Of a DNA stretch of 48,966 nt, positions 7,709 to 15,656 are shown in pieces. Numbering within the stretch: position 1 is the stretch's first letter; each line of letters begins with the position of its first letter. A program made the translations under genes and the position numbers. This DNA is from Parachlamydiaceae bacterium. GTDB taxonomy: Bacteria; Chlamydiota; Chlamydiia; Chlamydiales; Parachlamydiaceae. The notes below the pieces were generated by a model. The model was not told the origin of the DNA. It saw nothing but the letters and a program-made list of their open reading frames with translations, and ran no database searches. Where the stretch lies: positions 1 through 48,966 of the forward strand of contig JACDHD010000013.1 of NCBI GenBank assembly GCA_013821265.1, given 5' to 3'.

Positions 7709-8731
7709 ATGAGTTGTTTCACTAAGTTCTTACTTATTTTTCCAGTGCTCTTGTCACTGCTGGGATGTTGTCACCCAAATCGTTTAATCCCTAAAGCTGA
7801 GCCTGATCCGTTATGTCCCTTCTACGTTCCTGAAAAAATACGTGTTGCGTTGGTACTGGGGAGTGGTGGTGTGCGTGGAATGGCGCACGTGGGGGTGTTG
7901 GAGGAGTTAGAACAGGCAGGTATTCCGATTGATTTGATTGTTGGTTGCAGTGCTGGCGGTATTGTAGGGGCTCTTTATGCCGACAATCCCTGTGCAGAAG
8001 CTACTAAGCGCGCTCTTTGGGGAATGCGCACGGATTCGATGCTAGACGTCGATTTGTTGACGTGTCGTTATGGATTGTCCCAAGGTGGGTCGATGCATAA
8101 AATCATCGACAACTACTTAGAAGCAGAGACATTTGAGGAGTTGCAAATTCCTTTGGTTGTTGTAGCCAGTGATTTGTATACAGGCGAAATGGTGCCGATG
8201 GGTTCTGGAGACCTTGTACAAGCAGTGAGAGCTTCCTGTTCAATGCCATTTTATTTTGTACCTTGTAACCATATGGGACGTATCATGGTGGATGGGGGAG
8301 TGGTTAATCCGGTTCCCGTTAAGGTGGCGCGTGATTTGGGAGCTGATATTGTCATAGCAGTCGATTTAAGTGAGTTATTAACTAATTCACGTCCAAGCAA
8401 TCTCTTTGACGTAACGATGCGCAGTATAGAAATTGTGTTTTTATGGCAAAGCCAAGTATGTGCCCACCGTGCAAATGTGGTTATCCGTCCGAAAACGTGT
8501 GGTGTGGGCAGTTTTGATGAGAACATGAAATGGCAATTGTATCATGCGGGCAAGCAAGCAGCAAGAGAGCAGATTCCGTTGATTCTAGAGTTGTTAGCGG
8601 CTCAAAAGAATGAGGAGCCCAGCTGTGCATGGCGTTTGGTGAATTTGGATTGTTATGTTCCTGAGATTGAATTAGAGGCGCGTGATCCCGGTGCGTATTT
8701 GAATCGACCAGAGATCGGGGAGAATATGTAA
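7709..8731 (+). CDS. Patatin-like phospholipase, predicted lipoprotein (RssA-like)
   Basis: 340 residues. The N terminus is a lipoprotein signal (hydrophobic run ending LLGC, Cys about residue 20). The patatin catalytic set is complete: GSGGVRG (oxyanion loop), GCSAGG (nucleophile Ser in GxSxG) and DGGVVNPVP (catalytic Asp). The length and the ADIVIAVDLSE segment are typical of RssA/YchK-type bacterial patatins. It should hydrolyse acyl esters of phospholipids at a membrane surface; a lipid-anchored bacterial patatin in an intracellular organism could act on host or own membranes (inference). A family A hairpin follows about 20 bases after the stop. Confidence 0.92.
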   Translation: MSCFTKFLLIFPVLLSLLGCCHPNRLIPKAEPDPLCPFYVPEKIRVALVLGSGGVRGMAHVGVLEELEQAGIPIDLIVGCSAGGIVGALYADNPCAEATKRALWGMRTDSMLDVDLLTCRYGLSQGGSMHKIIDNYLEAETFEELQIPLVVVASDLYTGEMVPMGSGDLVQAVRASCSMPFYFVPCNHMGRIMVDGGVVNPVPVKVARDLGADIVIAVDLSELLTNSRPSNLFDVTMRSIEIVFLWQSQVCAHRANVVIRPKTCGVGSFDENMKWQLYHAGKQAAREQIPLILELLAAQKNEEPSCAWRLVNLDCYVPEIELEARDPGAYLNRPEIGENM

Positions 8732-8750
8732 AGAAATCGTGTTCGACTTA

Positions 8751-8872
8751 CCGTCCTTTCCGTGCCCGTGCTCGTGAGCGTGAGCGTGCCCGTGCCCGAT
8801 TCGCTAAAAGAAATCAGATGTTTACGTTGTTTTTTAGCACATCGGGCACAGGCACAGGCACGGGTGGAAGGG
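8751..8872. repeat. Family A hexamer-arm hairpin, copy 3
   Basis: The left arm has GTGCCC, GTGCTC and GTGAGC units ending GTGCCCGATTCGCTAAAA. The right arm reads TTTTTTAGCACATCGGGCAC, then GGGCACAGGCACGGG-type units. The TTTACGTTGTTTTTTAGC segment before the right arm recurs in copy 5. Confidence 0.85.
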
Positions 8873-8962
8873 TAGACATGGGTTTTGCCAAGACAAAATA
8901 TGTCGCTTTAGGTATCTTTCTTAGTGTGTAAAATTTATCAACAACCTTAACAGGAGAATATT

Positions 8963-9385
8963 ATGGCAGCACCAGTAGCAACAATGGCACCAGTGTCAAT
9001 GACAACCACTTTAGGATTTCATTGGATTTCAGCAGATGCCACAAGTAAAAAGTCATACTTGACTGGGGAGTACACACGTATAAAGAATATCACCAATTTT
9101 TTTGGTTATTTTCCTGGGTTAGGAACGATTGCAGGGATTTACCGCATGATTATGAGTCGTCCTTTTGATGGAAGTACATTAGTTCAGAATACTAAGTGGG
9201 ATGCTTCTGCAGATGCAGCGCAAGGAGTTGCTGCTGCTAATCAAAGCAGTCTAGCCTTGTCACAGCGCAGTGTGCGTGCTGCGGAATTTGGACGTGGCTT
9301 AATTGAAGCATTAGGACTTGGAATTAGCCTTTTCATTTTTGACATTTTGTTTACACTTGGTCGCGCGTTAGGTCTTTGTTCCTAA
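8963..9385 (+). CDS. Small membrane-associated protein, Inc-like
   Basis: 140 residues with a good AACAGGAG site. Two hydrophobic stretches are seen: FFGYFPGLGTIAGIYRMIM around residues 40-65 and LGLGISLFIFDILFTLGRAL near the C terminus, separated by an Ala/Ser-rich polar stretch. The N terminus is polar and lacks a signal peptide. Small proteins of this kind are common in chlamydiae, sometimes as inclusion-membrane proteins, but bilobed pairing of the two segments is weak here. Function unknown. Confidence 0.7.
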   Translation: MAAPVATMAPVSMTTTLGFHWISADATSKKSYLTGEYTRIKNITNFFGYFPGLGTIAGIYRMIMSRPFDGSTLVQNTKWDASADAAQGVAAANQSSLALSQRSVRAAEFGRGLIEALGLGISLFIFDILFTLGRALGLCS

Positions 9386-9403
9386 TTTTCCTTTCTTTTT
9401 AAG

Positions 9404-9510
9404 ATAGCCAGGCCGTTTTGGTCTGGTTATTTATCTTCTTTTTTTACCAGACCGAGACGGTCTGGCTACTTTCTTTTTTTACCAGACCGGGACGGTCTGG
9501 CTACTTTTCT
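9404..9510. repeat. Family C REP cluster
   Basis: Three units of the CCAGACCGNGACGGTCTGG palindrome, preceded by AGCCAGGCCG...GGTCTGG, are separated by T-rich spacers. Each can form a short hairpin followed by a T-run, so the cluster may also terminate the upstream gene. Confidence 0.8.
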
Positions 9511-9515
9511 TTTTT

Positions 9516-9618
9516 ACGCTGTTGTGTGGATGTCTAGAAGCGACGAAAAGGCCACTACTAATGGAGTCCAGAGGAGCAAGCTCCTTTGGTGGGGGACCTG
9601 GGGGCAAAGCCCCCAGGA
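9516..9618. repeat. Family D long form (about 100 bp)
   Basis: It starts ACGCTGTTGTG, contains CTAGAAGCGACGAAAAGGCC, then GGAGTCCAGAGGAGCAAGCTCC, TTTGGTGGGGGACC and the GGGGGCAAAGCCCCC palindrome. The copy at 26161-26262 is nearly the same. It lies between a membrane-protein gene and the small genes at 9681, not against a stop codon. Confidence 0.75.
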
Positions 9619-9680
9619 AAAATATTTGACACGATCTGCAATCTCTTTTAAGGTGAGGAAAACAACCCAAAGGAGAGGTT

Positions 9681-9833
9681 ATGCGATTCAATAGCAGTAT
9701 CGGAATGATTCTTTTAGCAATCTATTTAATTTTAGTTGGTCTTACCTTAATTATTCCTAGCTTTGTAATTCCAGGCATCGTTCTCGGAATTTTAGCGCTT
9801 GTTGCTGGTATCTTAATCCTTATTGGACGCTAG
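9681..9833 (+). CDS. 50-residue membrane peptide
   Basis: MRFNSSIGMILLAIYLILVG begins a 50-residue, almost entirely hydrophobic protein with two transmembrane segments divided by a PSFVIPG turn and ending IGR. A strong AAGGAGAG site precedes the ATG. It is nine bases upstream of the DUF1328 gene and shares its terminator, so they form a two-gene operon. It is not assigned to a known family; it looks like the stress-induced small membrane peptides found beside DUF1328 genes (inference). Confidence 0.75.
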   Translation: MRFNSSIGMILLAIYLILVGLTLIIPSFVIPGIVLGILALVAGILILIGR

Positions 9834-9842
9834 GGAGAAACC

Positions 9843-10010
9843 ATGTTAAACTGGGCAGTGACCTTTTTAATTATTGCAATCATTGCTGCTATTTTGGGCT
9901 TTGGAGGCCTGGCAGGGGTTGCAACTGAAATGGCCAAGATTCTGTTTATCATTTTCTTGGTGCTCTTTTTAATTTCGTTGATTACCGGCTGGAGACGTGG
10001 CAGAAAGTAG
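9843..10010 (+). CDS. DUF1328 (YtjA-type) small membrane protein
   Basis: 55 residues with two hydrophobic helices: [40 protein letters not shown], then a basic RRGRK tail. The first helix starting MLxWA, the GFGGxAG turn and the length of about 55 are typical of DUF1328/YtjA proteins, which are inner-membrane proteins often induced by stress; molecular function is unknown. A GGAGAAACC site overlaps the end of the preceding gene. Confidence 0.85.
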   Translation: MLNWAVTFLIIAIIAAILGFGGLAGVATEMAKILFIIFLVLFLISLITGWRRGRK

Positions 10011-10030
10011 CCATTCTTAATTACGCCTAA

Positions 10031-10062
10031 ACATAAGGGACATTACGTCCCTTATGTTTTTC
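10031..10062 (+). terminator. Rho-independent terminator
   Basis: ACATAAGGGAC, a short ATTAC loop and GTCCCTTATGT are followed by TTTTT. It closes the two small membrane-protein genes. Confidence 0.85.
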
Positions 10063-10182
10063 AGAAGTCAAAATATAAGCCTTTTTTTTAAAAAACTTAT
10101 TTATTATATGAACGTTAAAGGGATTGTTAATCTTTTTAAGGGTTCATGTAGAAAAATAATTTATAAAAAATAGGAGAAAAAA

Positions 10183-10986
10183 ATGAGACACATGATCATT
10201 TTGGGTACCTTTGCTATTTCGTCTGCAGCTGGAGCAGTTGATTCCTATATCGAGTACAACAGTGCTGGTTATCCTGTACAAAAGCCTCTATACAATTCCG
10301 GGGCTGCCCCGATTAATGCTCCGGGAAGTTTACCAAGTAGAGCTCCAAACGAAAATATGCGCAATACGTTTTACTATCAAAATCGCGGAGAGCCTGGCGC
10401 AAATTACTATTACCAAGACCAGTCCAATACGGAGCGCCGAGCGATGTTTGATTCAGATCGTGATCTTCTAAACAGGATCAGCGATGTGATGAAAGGCGTA
10501 GATATGAGAAACAGGTTTAGAGATGTGAGTGTACGAGTGAATGATGGTGTTGTGACATTGAGCGGATGGGTGAATGATGTACAAGATCGCGTTGATCTTA
10601 AAACACGTATTCAGGGGACTGTTGGAGTTAAAAACGTGTTAGATCAGTTACAGATTCGCAATTCAGATACCGTTAGAAGCCAAGTTAGCGATGCAAAAGA
10701 TAACGCTACGGTAAAACAGTGGCCATCAACATTGTCTAACGTGTCTGATGATGAGTTATTGCAAAAAATACGAAGTAACTTGAGAGGTGGTTTTTTTAGC
10801 AAGGGTTACGAAAATGTTGATGTGAAAGTTCATGCTGGAAATGTGACTTTAACAGGTGTTGTGAATTCAGAAAGTGATCGCAAAGCTGTTTTAGAAAAAG
10901 TTTCTAAAATGAATGGCGTAAAAAAAGTGTTGGATCAGATCAACATCAGAAGTACGTCAACTTCAAAAGAAACTAAACCAAACTAA
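10183..10986 (+). CDS. Exported protein with two BON domains (OsmY-like)
   Basis: 267 residues. A signal peptide (about residues 1-18) precedes a Tyr/Asn-rich linker (20-90). Two BON domains follow, about 93-158 and 189-255; each has the conserved alpha-beta pattern ending VVTLSGWV/VTLTGVV and GV(K)KVLDQ(L/I)NI. BON domains are believed to bind membranes or envelope phospholipid, and OsmY acts as a periplasmic stress protein or chaperone. The ribosome binding site is AGGAG with seven bases to ATG. A terminator lies directly downstream, so the gene is monocistronic. The second BON protein at 33836 has the same plan with one domain. Confidence 0.88.
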   Translation: MRHMIILGTFAISSAAGAVDSYIEYNSAGYPVQKPLYNSGAAPINAPGSLPSRAPNENMRNTFYYQNRGEPGANYYYQDQSNTERRAMFDSDRDLLNRISDVMKGVDMRNRFRDVSVRVNDGVVTLSGWVNDVQDRVDLKTRIQGTVGVKNVLDQLQIRNSDTVRSQVSDAKDNATVKQWPSTLSNVSDDELLQKIRSNLRGGFFSKGYENVDVKVHAGNVTLTGVVNSESDRKAVLEKVSKMNGVKKVLDQINIRSTSTSKETKPN

Positions 10987-10996
10987 CGGTTTGAAT

Positions 10997-11021
10997 GAGC
11001 ACGGCGCAAGCCGTGCTTTAT
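10997..11021 (+). terminator. Rho-independent terminator
   Basis: AGCACGGC, a GCAA tetraloop and GCCGTGCT are followed by a short T-containing tail (TTATAG). It lies right after the BON gene. Confidence 0.75.
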
Positions 11022-11099
11022 AGTCTATAGGTGTCTCTTTCCTAGTGCGATGCCCTAGGCTTCGAGGTTTTTTTAGAAAACTGTAAATAATAGAGCACG

Positions 11100-12638
11100 G
11101 TGGAAAAGAAATTAAAAGAGTATTCAAGAAAGCGCACGTTGGCTTTGACTCCAGAGCCAACGGCAAAGCGAGTCACATCACCTAAAGCCGGGTCTCTGCT
11201 ATTTGTCATTCATAAACACAATGCTTCGCACTTACATTATGATTTACGTTTAGAGTTGAATGGGGTGCTGAAGAGTTGGGCTGTGCCAAAGGGGCCATCA
11301 TTAAATCCGGAGGATAAGCGTCTAGCCATTATGGTTGAGGATCATCCGTATGACTATCATGATTTTGAGGGGATTATTCCAGCCGGAAATTATGGAGCAG
11401 GTTCTGTCATCATTTGGGATGAGGGCACCTATGCCATCGCAGGGGATTTTAAGACGCGAAAAGAAATGGAAAAGGCAATTCAAGCCAAACTGGAGAAGGG
11501 GCATTTAGATTTTATTTTTTTTGGAAAGAAATTGAAGGGTGAGTTTTCTCTTGTGCATTTTGCGAGAAAAGAGGAACCGCATTGGCTCTTGATTAAGAAG
11601 AAAGATAAGTTTGCATCCACCAGTGATGTGATTAAAAAAATCCGTTCGGTGCGCACAGAAGTGACCAATGCAGATTTAGAAATGGGAAAGACTTACAAAC
11701 CTAAAAAAAAAGTCGCGATAGCTAAGATTCCCCACAACATTTCACCCATGCTTTGTACATTAGTGGAGGAGCCTTTTGATCGTAAGAATTGGATTTTTGA
11801 GATTAAGTGGGATGGTTATCGCGCGTTAACAGAGATAGAGAATGGGCATGTGAAAATATATTCGCGCAATCAGCAATCGTTTAATGCACGTTTTCCTTCG
11901 ATTGTAGCGGCATTGGAAACATTGCCTGTAAAAAACGCAGTGTTGGATGGAGAAATTGTCGTTTTGGATTCGGAAGGACGTTCGCGTTTTCAACTGATGC
12001 AAAACGAAAAAAATAGACAAAGAGGAGCTTTGTGTTACTGCCTTTTTGATTTACTTTTTCTAGATGGAAAAGATCTGCGCCAAGAACCTCTAATTGAACG
12101 CAAAAAACTGCTTAAAGGCTTACTCAAACAGGTAAATTTAGAAATTCGTTATAGCGATCACATAAAGGAAAAAGGGGAGGCGTTTTTTAGAGCGGCAGTA
12201 AAGAATCAGCTGGAAGGCATCGTTGCAAAAGATGGTGACAGCACATATCAGATGAAACGCTCTAAGGATTGGCTCAAAATAAAGGTGCGCTTGAGACAAG
12301 AAGTGGTAATCGGGGGCTTTACGCAGCCAAGGGGAAGTCGAAAAAACTTTGGTTCTTTGCTGGCTGGAGTTTATGAAGGCAAGAAATTAAGGTTTGTAGG
12401 TCATGTGGGAGTGGGATTTAATCAGCAATCCTTACAGGAGATATACGAGAAATTAGTGCCTTTAATTCAGAAAAAGTCTCCATTTGATCCTATTCCAAAG
12501 GAACCAGCTTCCGTGCAATGGGTAAAGCCTGTACTAGTTTGTGAAGTATCATTTGCTGAATGGACAGACGAAGGCGTCATGAGACAACCGAAGGGGCTTC
12601 TGCCCCTTCACCCCGCAAGAGGATTTGCATCCTCTTGA
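11100..12638 (+). CDS. ligD: LigD phosphoesterase-ligase part, C terminus truncated by a repeat
   Basis: 512 residues from a GTG codon (no early ATG exists). Residues about 32-165 are the 3'-phosphoesterase domain with the His/Asp cluster HKHNASHLHYDLRLEL and the EGIIPAGNYG segment. Residues about 215-500 are the ATP-dependent DNA ligase: motif I EIKWDGYRA (Lys236 predicted nucleophile), LDGEIV, FDLLFLDG, EGIVAK and KVR. In LigD the OB-fold ends with ligase motif VI (WTDxGxxRQPxFxGLRxDK). Here the protein reads WTDEGVMRQP and then runs into repeat-encoded KGLLPLHPARGFASS. Motif VI, which helps self-adenylylation, is therefore broken. The polymerase part is a separate frame downstream. The expected intact order is PE-ligase-polymerase. 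Confidence 0.92.
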   Translation: MEKKLKEYSRKRTLALTPEPTAKRVTSPKAGSLLFVIHKHNASHLHYDLRLELNGVLKSWAVPKGPSLNPEDKRLAIMVEDHPYDYHDFEGIIPAGNYGAGSVIIWDEGTYAIAGDFKTRKEMEKAIQAKLEKGHLDFIFFGKKLKGEFSLVHFARKEEPHWLLIKKKDKFASTSDVIKKIRSVRTEVTNADLEMGKTYKPKKKVAIAKIPHNISPMLCTLVEEPFDRKNWIFEIKWDGYRALTEIENGHVKIYSRNQQSFNARFPSIVAALETLPVKNAVLDGEIVVLDSEGRSRFQLMQNEKNRQRGALCYCLFDLLFLDGKDLRQEPLIERKKLLKGLLKQVNLEIRYSDHIKEKGEAFFRAAVKNQLEGIVAKDGDSTYQMKRSKDWLKIKVRLRQEVVIGGFTQPRGSRKNFGSLLAGVYEGKKLRFVGHVGVGFNQQSLQEIYEKLVPLIQKKSPFDPIPKEPASVQWVKPVLVCEVSFAEWTDEGVMRQPKGLLPLHPARGFASS

Positions 12639-12690
12639 CTCCTATTACGGTGGGATTTGCGCAGCCGTGAGGTGTTAGCCGCAGGGTTCT
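12590..12690 (+). repeat. Family D repeat inserted in ligD
   Basis: AAGGGGCTTCTGCCCCTT and CACCCCGCAAGAGGA are followed by TCCTCTTGACTCCTATTACG and TTTGCGCAGCCGTGAGG. The last part matches the reverse complement of 19048-19085. The element supplies the last 16 residues and stop codon of the ligase frame and shifts the polymerase domain to another frame. Confidence 0.85.
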
Positions 12691-12741
12691 TCGACGTGGG
12701 TAACATTAAAGATTACTAAGCTTGGAAAGGCTACAGAGACT

Positions 12742-13656
12742 ATGAAAAAGAAAGCGGAAGGGAGTTTGTTAGACGTGGGAGGTCATGAGTTGCACATGAC
12801 CAACATCGATAAAGTGTTTTGGCCTAAAGAGGGGTATAAAAAAGGGGATTTGTTACTTTATCACCACGAGATAGCCCCTTACATGCTTCCTTATCTTAAG
12901 AATCGACCGATTATGCTGCATCGCTTTCCCGGTGGTGTGGGCGAGGAAGGCTTTTATCAAAAAGATATGGCACGTGAGCATCTCCCCGATTGGGTTGAGA
13001 CCTTTCCGATTCAACATGAGGAGAGATTGGTCAATTACCTTTTGATTCCAGATGAAGCCACACTGCTGTTTGCAATTAATTTGGGTAGTGTCGACTTGCA
13101 TCCTTTTCATTCTCAAATTAAAGATCCCGAACACCCAGATTACATTGTTTTAGATTTCGATCCAAAAGAGATCGACTTTCGCCACGTTGTTGAGGCAGCG
13201 CGACTGACCCATGAAATTTTAGAAGATTGGGGAATTGAGAGTTTTTGCAAAACCTCTGGCGGGAGGGGATTACATATTTACATTCCTTTACAGCAACATT
13301 TTACATATGACGAGGCTAAAATAATTGCAGAAACGGTTGCCTTGACAGTGCATCAACAGTTGCCAAATACGACGACAGTAGAACGAAAAGCTGATAAAAA
13401 AAGAGGAAAGGTATTCTTGGATTTCTTGCGTAACAATTGGACACAGACAGTTGTAGCTCCTTATACGGTTAGACCAAGAGAGGGAGCGACAGTATCAACT
13501 CCTTTAGATTGGAAGGAAGTGACAACGAAATTAAATCCTCAGAAATTCACAATCAAAACCTTGCCTGGGCGATTGAAGGAAGTAGGTGATTTATTTAAAC
13601 CTGTGTTAGGAAAAGCTAAGGTAAGAGAATTAAAAAAAATCATTCGCGGAGGTTAG
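12742..13656 (+). CDS. ligD: LigD polymerase (PolDom) part
   Basis: 304 residues, a complete LigD-type primase-polymerase domain: LTxxDKVFWPKEGYKKGDLL-like N terminus (TNIDKVFWP), RPIMLHRFPGG, the metal-binding DFDP motif (LDFDPKE), SGGRGLHIYIP, and the C-terminal VAPYTVRPREGATVSTPL. In NHEJ it adds nucleotides, preferentially ribonucleotides, at break ends. It starts 103 bases after the ligase frame ends, with GGAAAGG upstream of ATG, in a different frame. It could still be made as a separate subunit. It overlaps nothing and is followed immediately by ku, with one base between. Confidence 0.93.
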   Translation: MKKKAEGSLLDVGGHELHMTNIDKVFWPKEGYKKGDLLLYHHEIAPYMLPYLKNRPIMLHRFPGGVGEEGFYQKDMAREHLPDWVETFPIQHEERLVNYLLIPDEATLLFAINLGSVDLHPFHSQIKDPEHPDYIVLDFDPKEIDFRHVVEAARLTHEILEDWGIESFCKTSGGRGLHIYIPLQQHFTYDEAKIIAETVALTVHQQLPNTTTVERKADKKRGKVFLDFLRNNWTQTVVAPYTVRPREGATVSTPLDWKEVTTKLNPQKFTIKTLPGRLKEVGDLFKPVLGKAKVRELKKIIRGG

Positions 13657-13657
13657 C

Positions 13658-14479
13658 ATGCGTCCTATGTGGTCAGGGTCTTTGAGTTTTGGACTAATTA
13701 ACATTCCTGTGCGTTTATATAGTGCTACCGAGGACCATGCACTTAGTTTTGATATGTTACATAAAAAGGATTTGTCGCCTATTCGCTTTGCACGGATTTG
13801 TAAAGAGGATGAAAAAGAGGTTCCTTATAAGGACATTGTAAAAGGGTATGAATATTCTAAAGGTGAATATGTCGTTGTTTCAGAAGAGGATTTTAAAAAT
13901 GCCGATGCGCATCGAGCAAATGCCATTGAAATTTTGGCGTTTGCGAAAGAGGAAGAGATCGACACGATATTCTTTGAAAAGCCTTATTTTTTAGAACCTG
14001 CAAAGGGGGGAGATAAGGCTTATGCATTATTGAGAGAGGCATTAGAGGTTTCAGGAAAGGTAGGAGTTGTGAAATTTGTTTTTCGAAATCGCGAGCATAT
14101 TGGAGTTGTGAAGCCTTACCAGAACGCCATTGTGTTGAATCAGATGCGTTTTGTCAGTGAAGTTCGCAGCATCGATGGGTTAAAACTCCCTGAGGCTGAA
14201 AGCTCTAAGAAAGAAGTTGAAGTGGCTGTAAAGCTCATTGGTCAACTCACAGAAAAATTTAACCCAAAAGCGTACAAAGACACCTATGTCGAGCAGTTAA
14301 AAAAGGTGATCGATCAAAAAATCAAGGGAACGACTCCTTCTAAAAAAGGAAAAACAGCAGCAGTCAAATCACCTAAAGTCCATGACATTATGTCGTTACT
14401 AAAGGCTAGTTTAGAGGAAGAAAAGCCTCGTCGTAAAAAAGAAACGGGAGCAAAAGTAAAAAAAGTTTCAAAAAATTAA
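13658..14479 (+). CDS. ku: Ku homodimeric DNA end-binding protein
   Basis: 273 residues, typical for bacterial Ku. The N terminus MRPMWSGSLSFGLINIPVRLY is the family signature; the central barrel includes SFDMLHKKDLSPIRFARIC, VVVSEEDF and FFEKPYFLEPAKGGDKAYALLREAL. The C-terminal 50 residues are Lys-rich (KKGKTAAVKSP, RRKKETGAKVKKVSKN), as in the basic tails that aid DNA binding and threading. Ku binds broken ends and recruits LigD. GGAGG lies in the last codons of the polymerase gene, so translation is coupled. Its presence with LigD defines an NHEJ cluster, unusual for chlamydia-like bacteria as far as I know. Confidence 0.95.
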   Translation: MRPMWSGSLSFGLINIPVRLYSATEDHALSFDMLHKKDLSPIRFARICKEDEKEVPYKDIVKGYEYSKGEYVVVSEEDFKNADAHRANAIEILAFAKEEEIDTIFFEKPYFLEPAKGGDKAYALLREALEVSGKVGVVKFVFRNREHIGVVKPYQNAIVLNQMRFVSEVRSIDGLKLPEAESSKKEVEVAVKLIGQLTEKFNPKAYKDTYVEQLKKVIDQKIKGTTPSKKGKTAAVKSPKVHDIMSLLKASLEEEKPRRKKETGAKVKKVSKN

Positions 14480-14645
14480 AAAAAGTACTTGTCGAAATTG
14501 GTTAAAAAATACAGAGTCGGGATTAAGAGGTCAGTCGTTAGTTTGATGTTCATATATTAGACTAATGTGGTTAATTGGTTCAAAAGAATTAATTTTCCAG
14601 ACAGACGCTGGTTTTTAATTAAAAACATTAATTTTAGGAGAATAT

Positions 14646-15497
14646 ATGGAAAAAATGTTGCGAGTCGGTGCGGTGTTTTTTTGTCTACTCATGAGCCAAG
14701 GTGTTTATGCTGCTACTTCTACAGATAACACAGCAGAACAGCGCGCTGAGATGATGAGAAATAATTCAAATGGTAACTACACAGAAGATCTACGCGATCG
14801 CGACAGCAATGCTGTTGATGCTCGTGGTGTTGATGCTCGTGGTGTTGATGCTCGTGGTGTTGATGCTCGTGGTGTTGATGCTCGTGGTAATGACACTTAT
14901 TCACGTAGTTCACAAAGCGGTGGAATTTATAACTACCGTGATGGACAAAACAATGCTAACTACCGTGATGGACAATACCAGTCTAACTACCGTAATGGAC
15001 AATATCAGTCTAACTACCGTGATGGACAATACCAGTCTAACTACTCTAACTACCGTGATGGACAATACCAAGGTAACTACTACCAAGGTGGACAATACCA
15101 AGGTAACTACCAAGGTGGAAACTACCAAGACCAAGCTAACGGCAGCTGCCCAGCTGATCATGCATGTGAAGATCAAGCTTGCAACGATTGCTGGTGCTTA
15201 TATTGCCATTACGAGCCATGCTACTACACAACAAAACGTTGCGTAGAAGAGCAAATCCCATGCAAAAAGAGATGCTGCCGCTACGTTCCAAAATACTACC
15301 AAGTAGAACGTTGCCGCTACTGCCCACAGTACTACACAGAAACCCTCTGCCGCAATGAGCCAGAGTACTATGATGTTGATGATTGCAAAACATGCCAAAA
15401 ATGGGTTTGCGACCAACATTGCAAATATGTTCCAAAATACTACTGGAAACATACATGTGGCGACAACAGCTGCAACACACCTTGCCCAACACGCTAA
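14646..15497 (+). CDS. Exported protein with tandem repeats and a Cys-rich C-terminal domain
   Basis: 283 residues. A signal peptide (about 1-22, ending YAA) is followed by a repeat region. First come five copies of VDARG encoded by 15-bp units (14815-14888), then several NYRDGQYQS units encoded by 24-27 bp units and a QGGQYQGNY variant (about 14930-15125). Residues about 165-283 hold about 30 cysteines with repeated CRYVPKYYQVERC, CRNEPEYYDVDDC and CKYVPKYYWKHTC modules, a pattern expected of disulfide cross-linked envelope proteins. No family name is claimed. The ribosome binding site is TAGGAG. A terminator follows. Confidence 0.85.
   Translation: MEKMLRVGAVFFCLLMSQGVYAATSTDNTAEQRAEMMRNNSNGNYTEDLRDRDSNAVDARGVDARGVDARGVDARGVDARGNDTYSRSSQSGGIYNYRDGQNNANYRDGQYQSNYRNGQYQSNYRDGQYQSNYSNYRDGQYQGNYYQGGQYQGNYQGGNYQDQANGSCPADHACEDQACNDCWCLYCHYEPCYYTTKRCVEEQIPCKKRCCRYVPKYYQVERCRYCPQYYTETLCRNEPEYYDVDDCKTCQKWVCDQHCKYVPKYYWKHTCGDNSCNTPCPTR
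14815..15125 (+). repeat. In-gene tandem repeats (15-bp and 24-27 bp units)
   Basis: Five 15-bp units (GATGCTCGTGGTGTT) are followed by 24-27 bp units around TACCGTGATGGACAATACCA. Both unit lengths are multiples of three, so copy-number change would keep the frame and alter only the length of the exported linker. Confidence 0.9.
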
Positions 15498-15530
15498 TAG
15501 CGAGTTAGGTAAAGTCTAAGGGATTTCCTA

Positions 15531-15562
15531 CCAGAGGGTCTTTCGAGGCCCTCTGGTTTTTT
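15531..15562 (+). terminator. Rho-independent terminator
   Basis: CCAGAGGG and CCCTCTGG pair around a loop of ten bases and are followed by TTTTTT. It ends the Cys-rich protein gene. Confidence 0.88.
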
Positions 15563-15656
15563 ATTTTGTAAAGTGTTCGTTTTGTTTTTACCACCGAGGC
15601 ACGGAAGGGCAACAGCTAGGAGTTACGACTGCTCTTTCGGACTTATGTCTCAATTG

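Noticed and set aside
12742-13656. Polymerase domain as an independent archaeal-type primase
   Set aside because: The order next to PE-ligase and Ku, and the LigD-type motifs, show it is the third domain of a split LigD.
14770-15246. Long frames rich in Val/Leu/Thr or His on both strands
   Set aside because: They are shadow frames of the tandem repeats in the Cys-rich protein gene; the frame with signal peptide and ribosome binding site is the real one.
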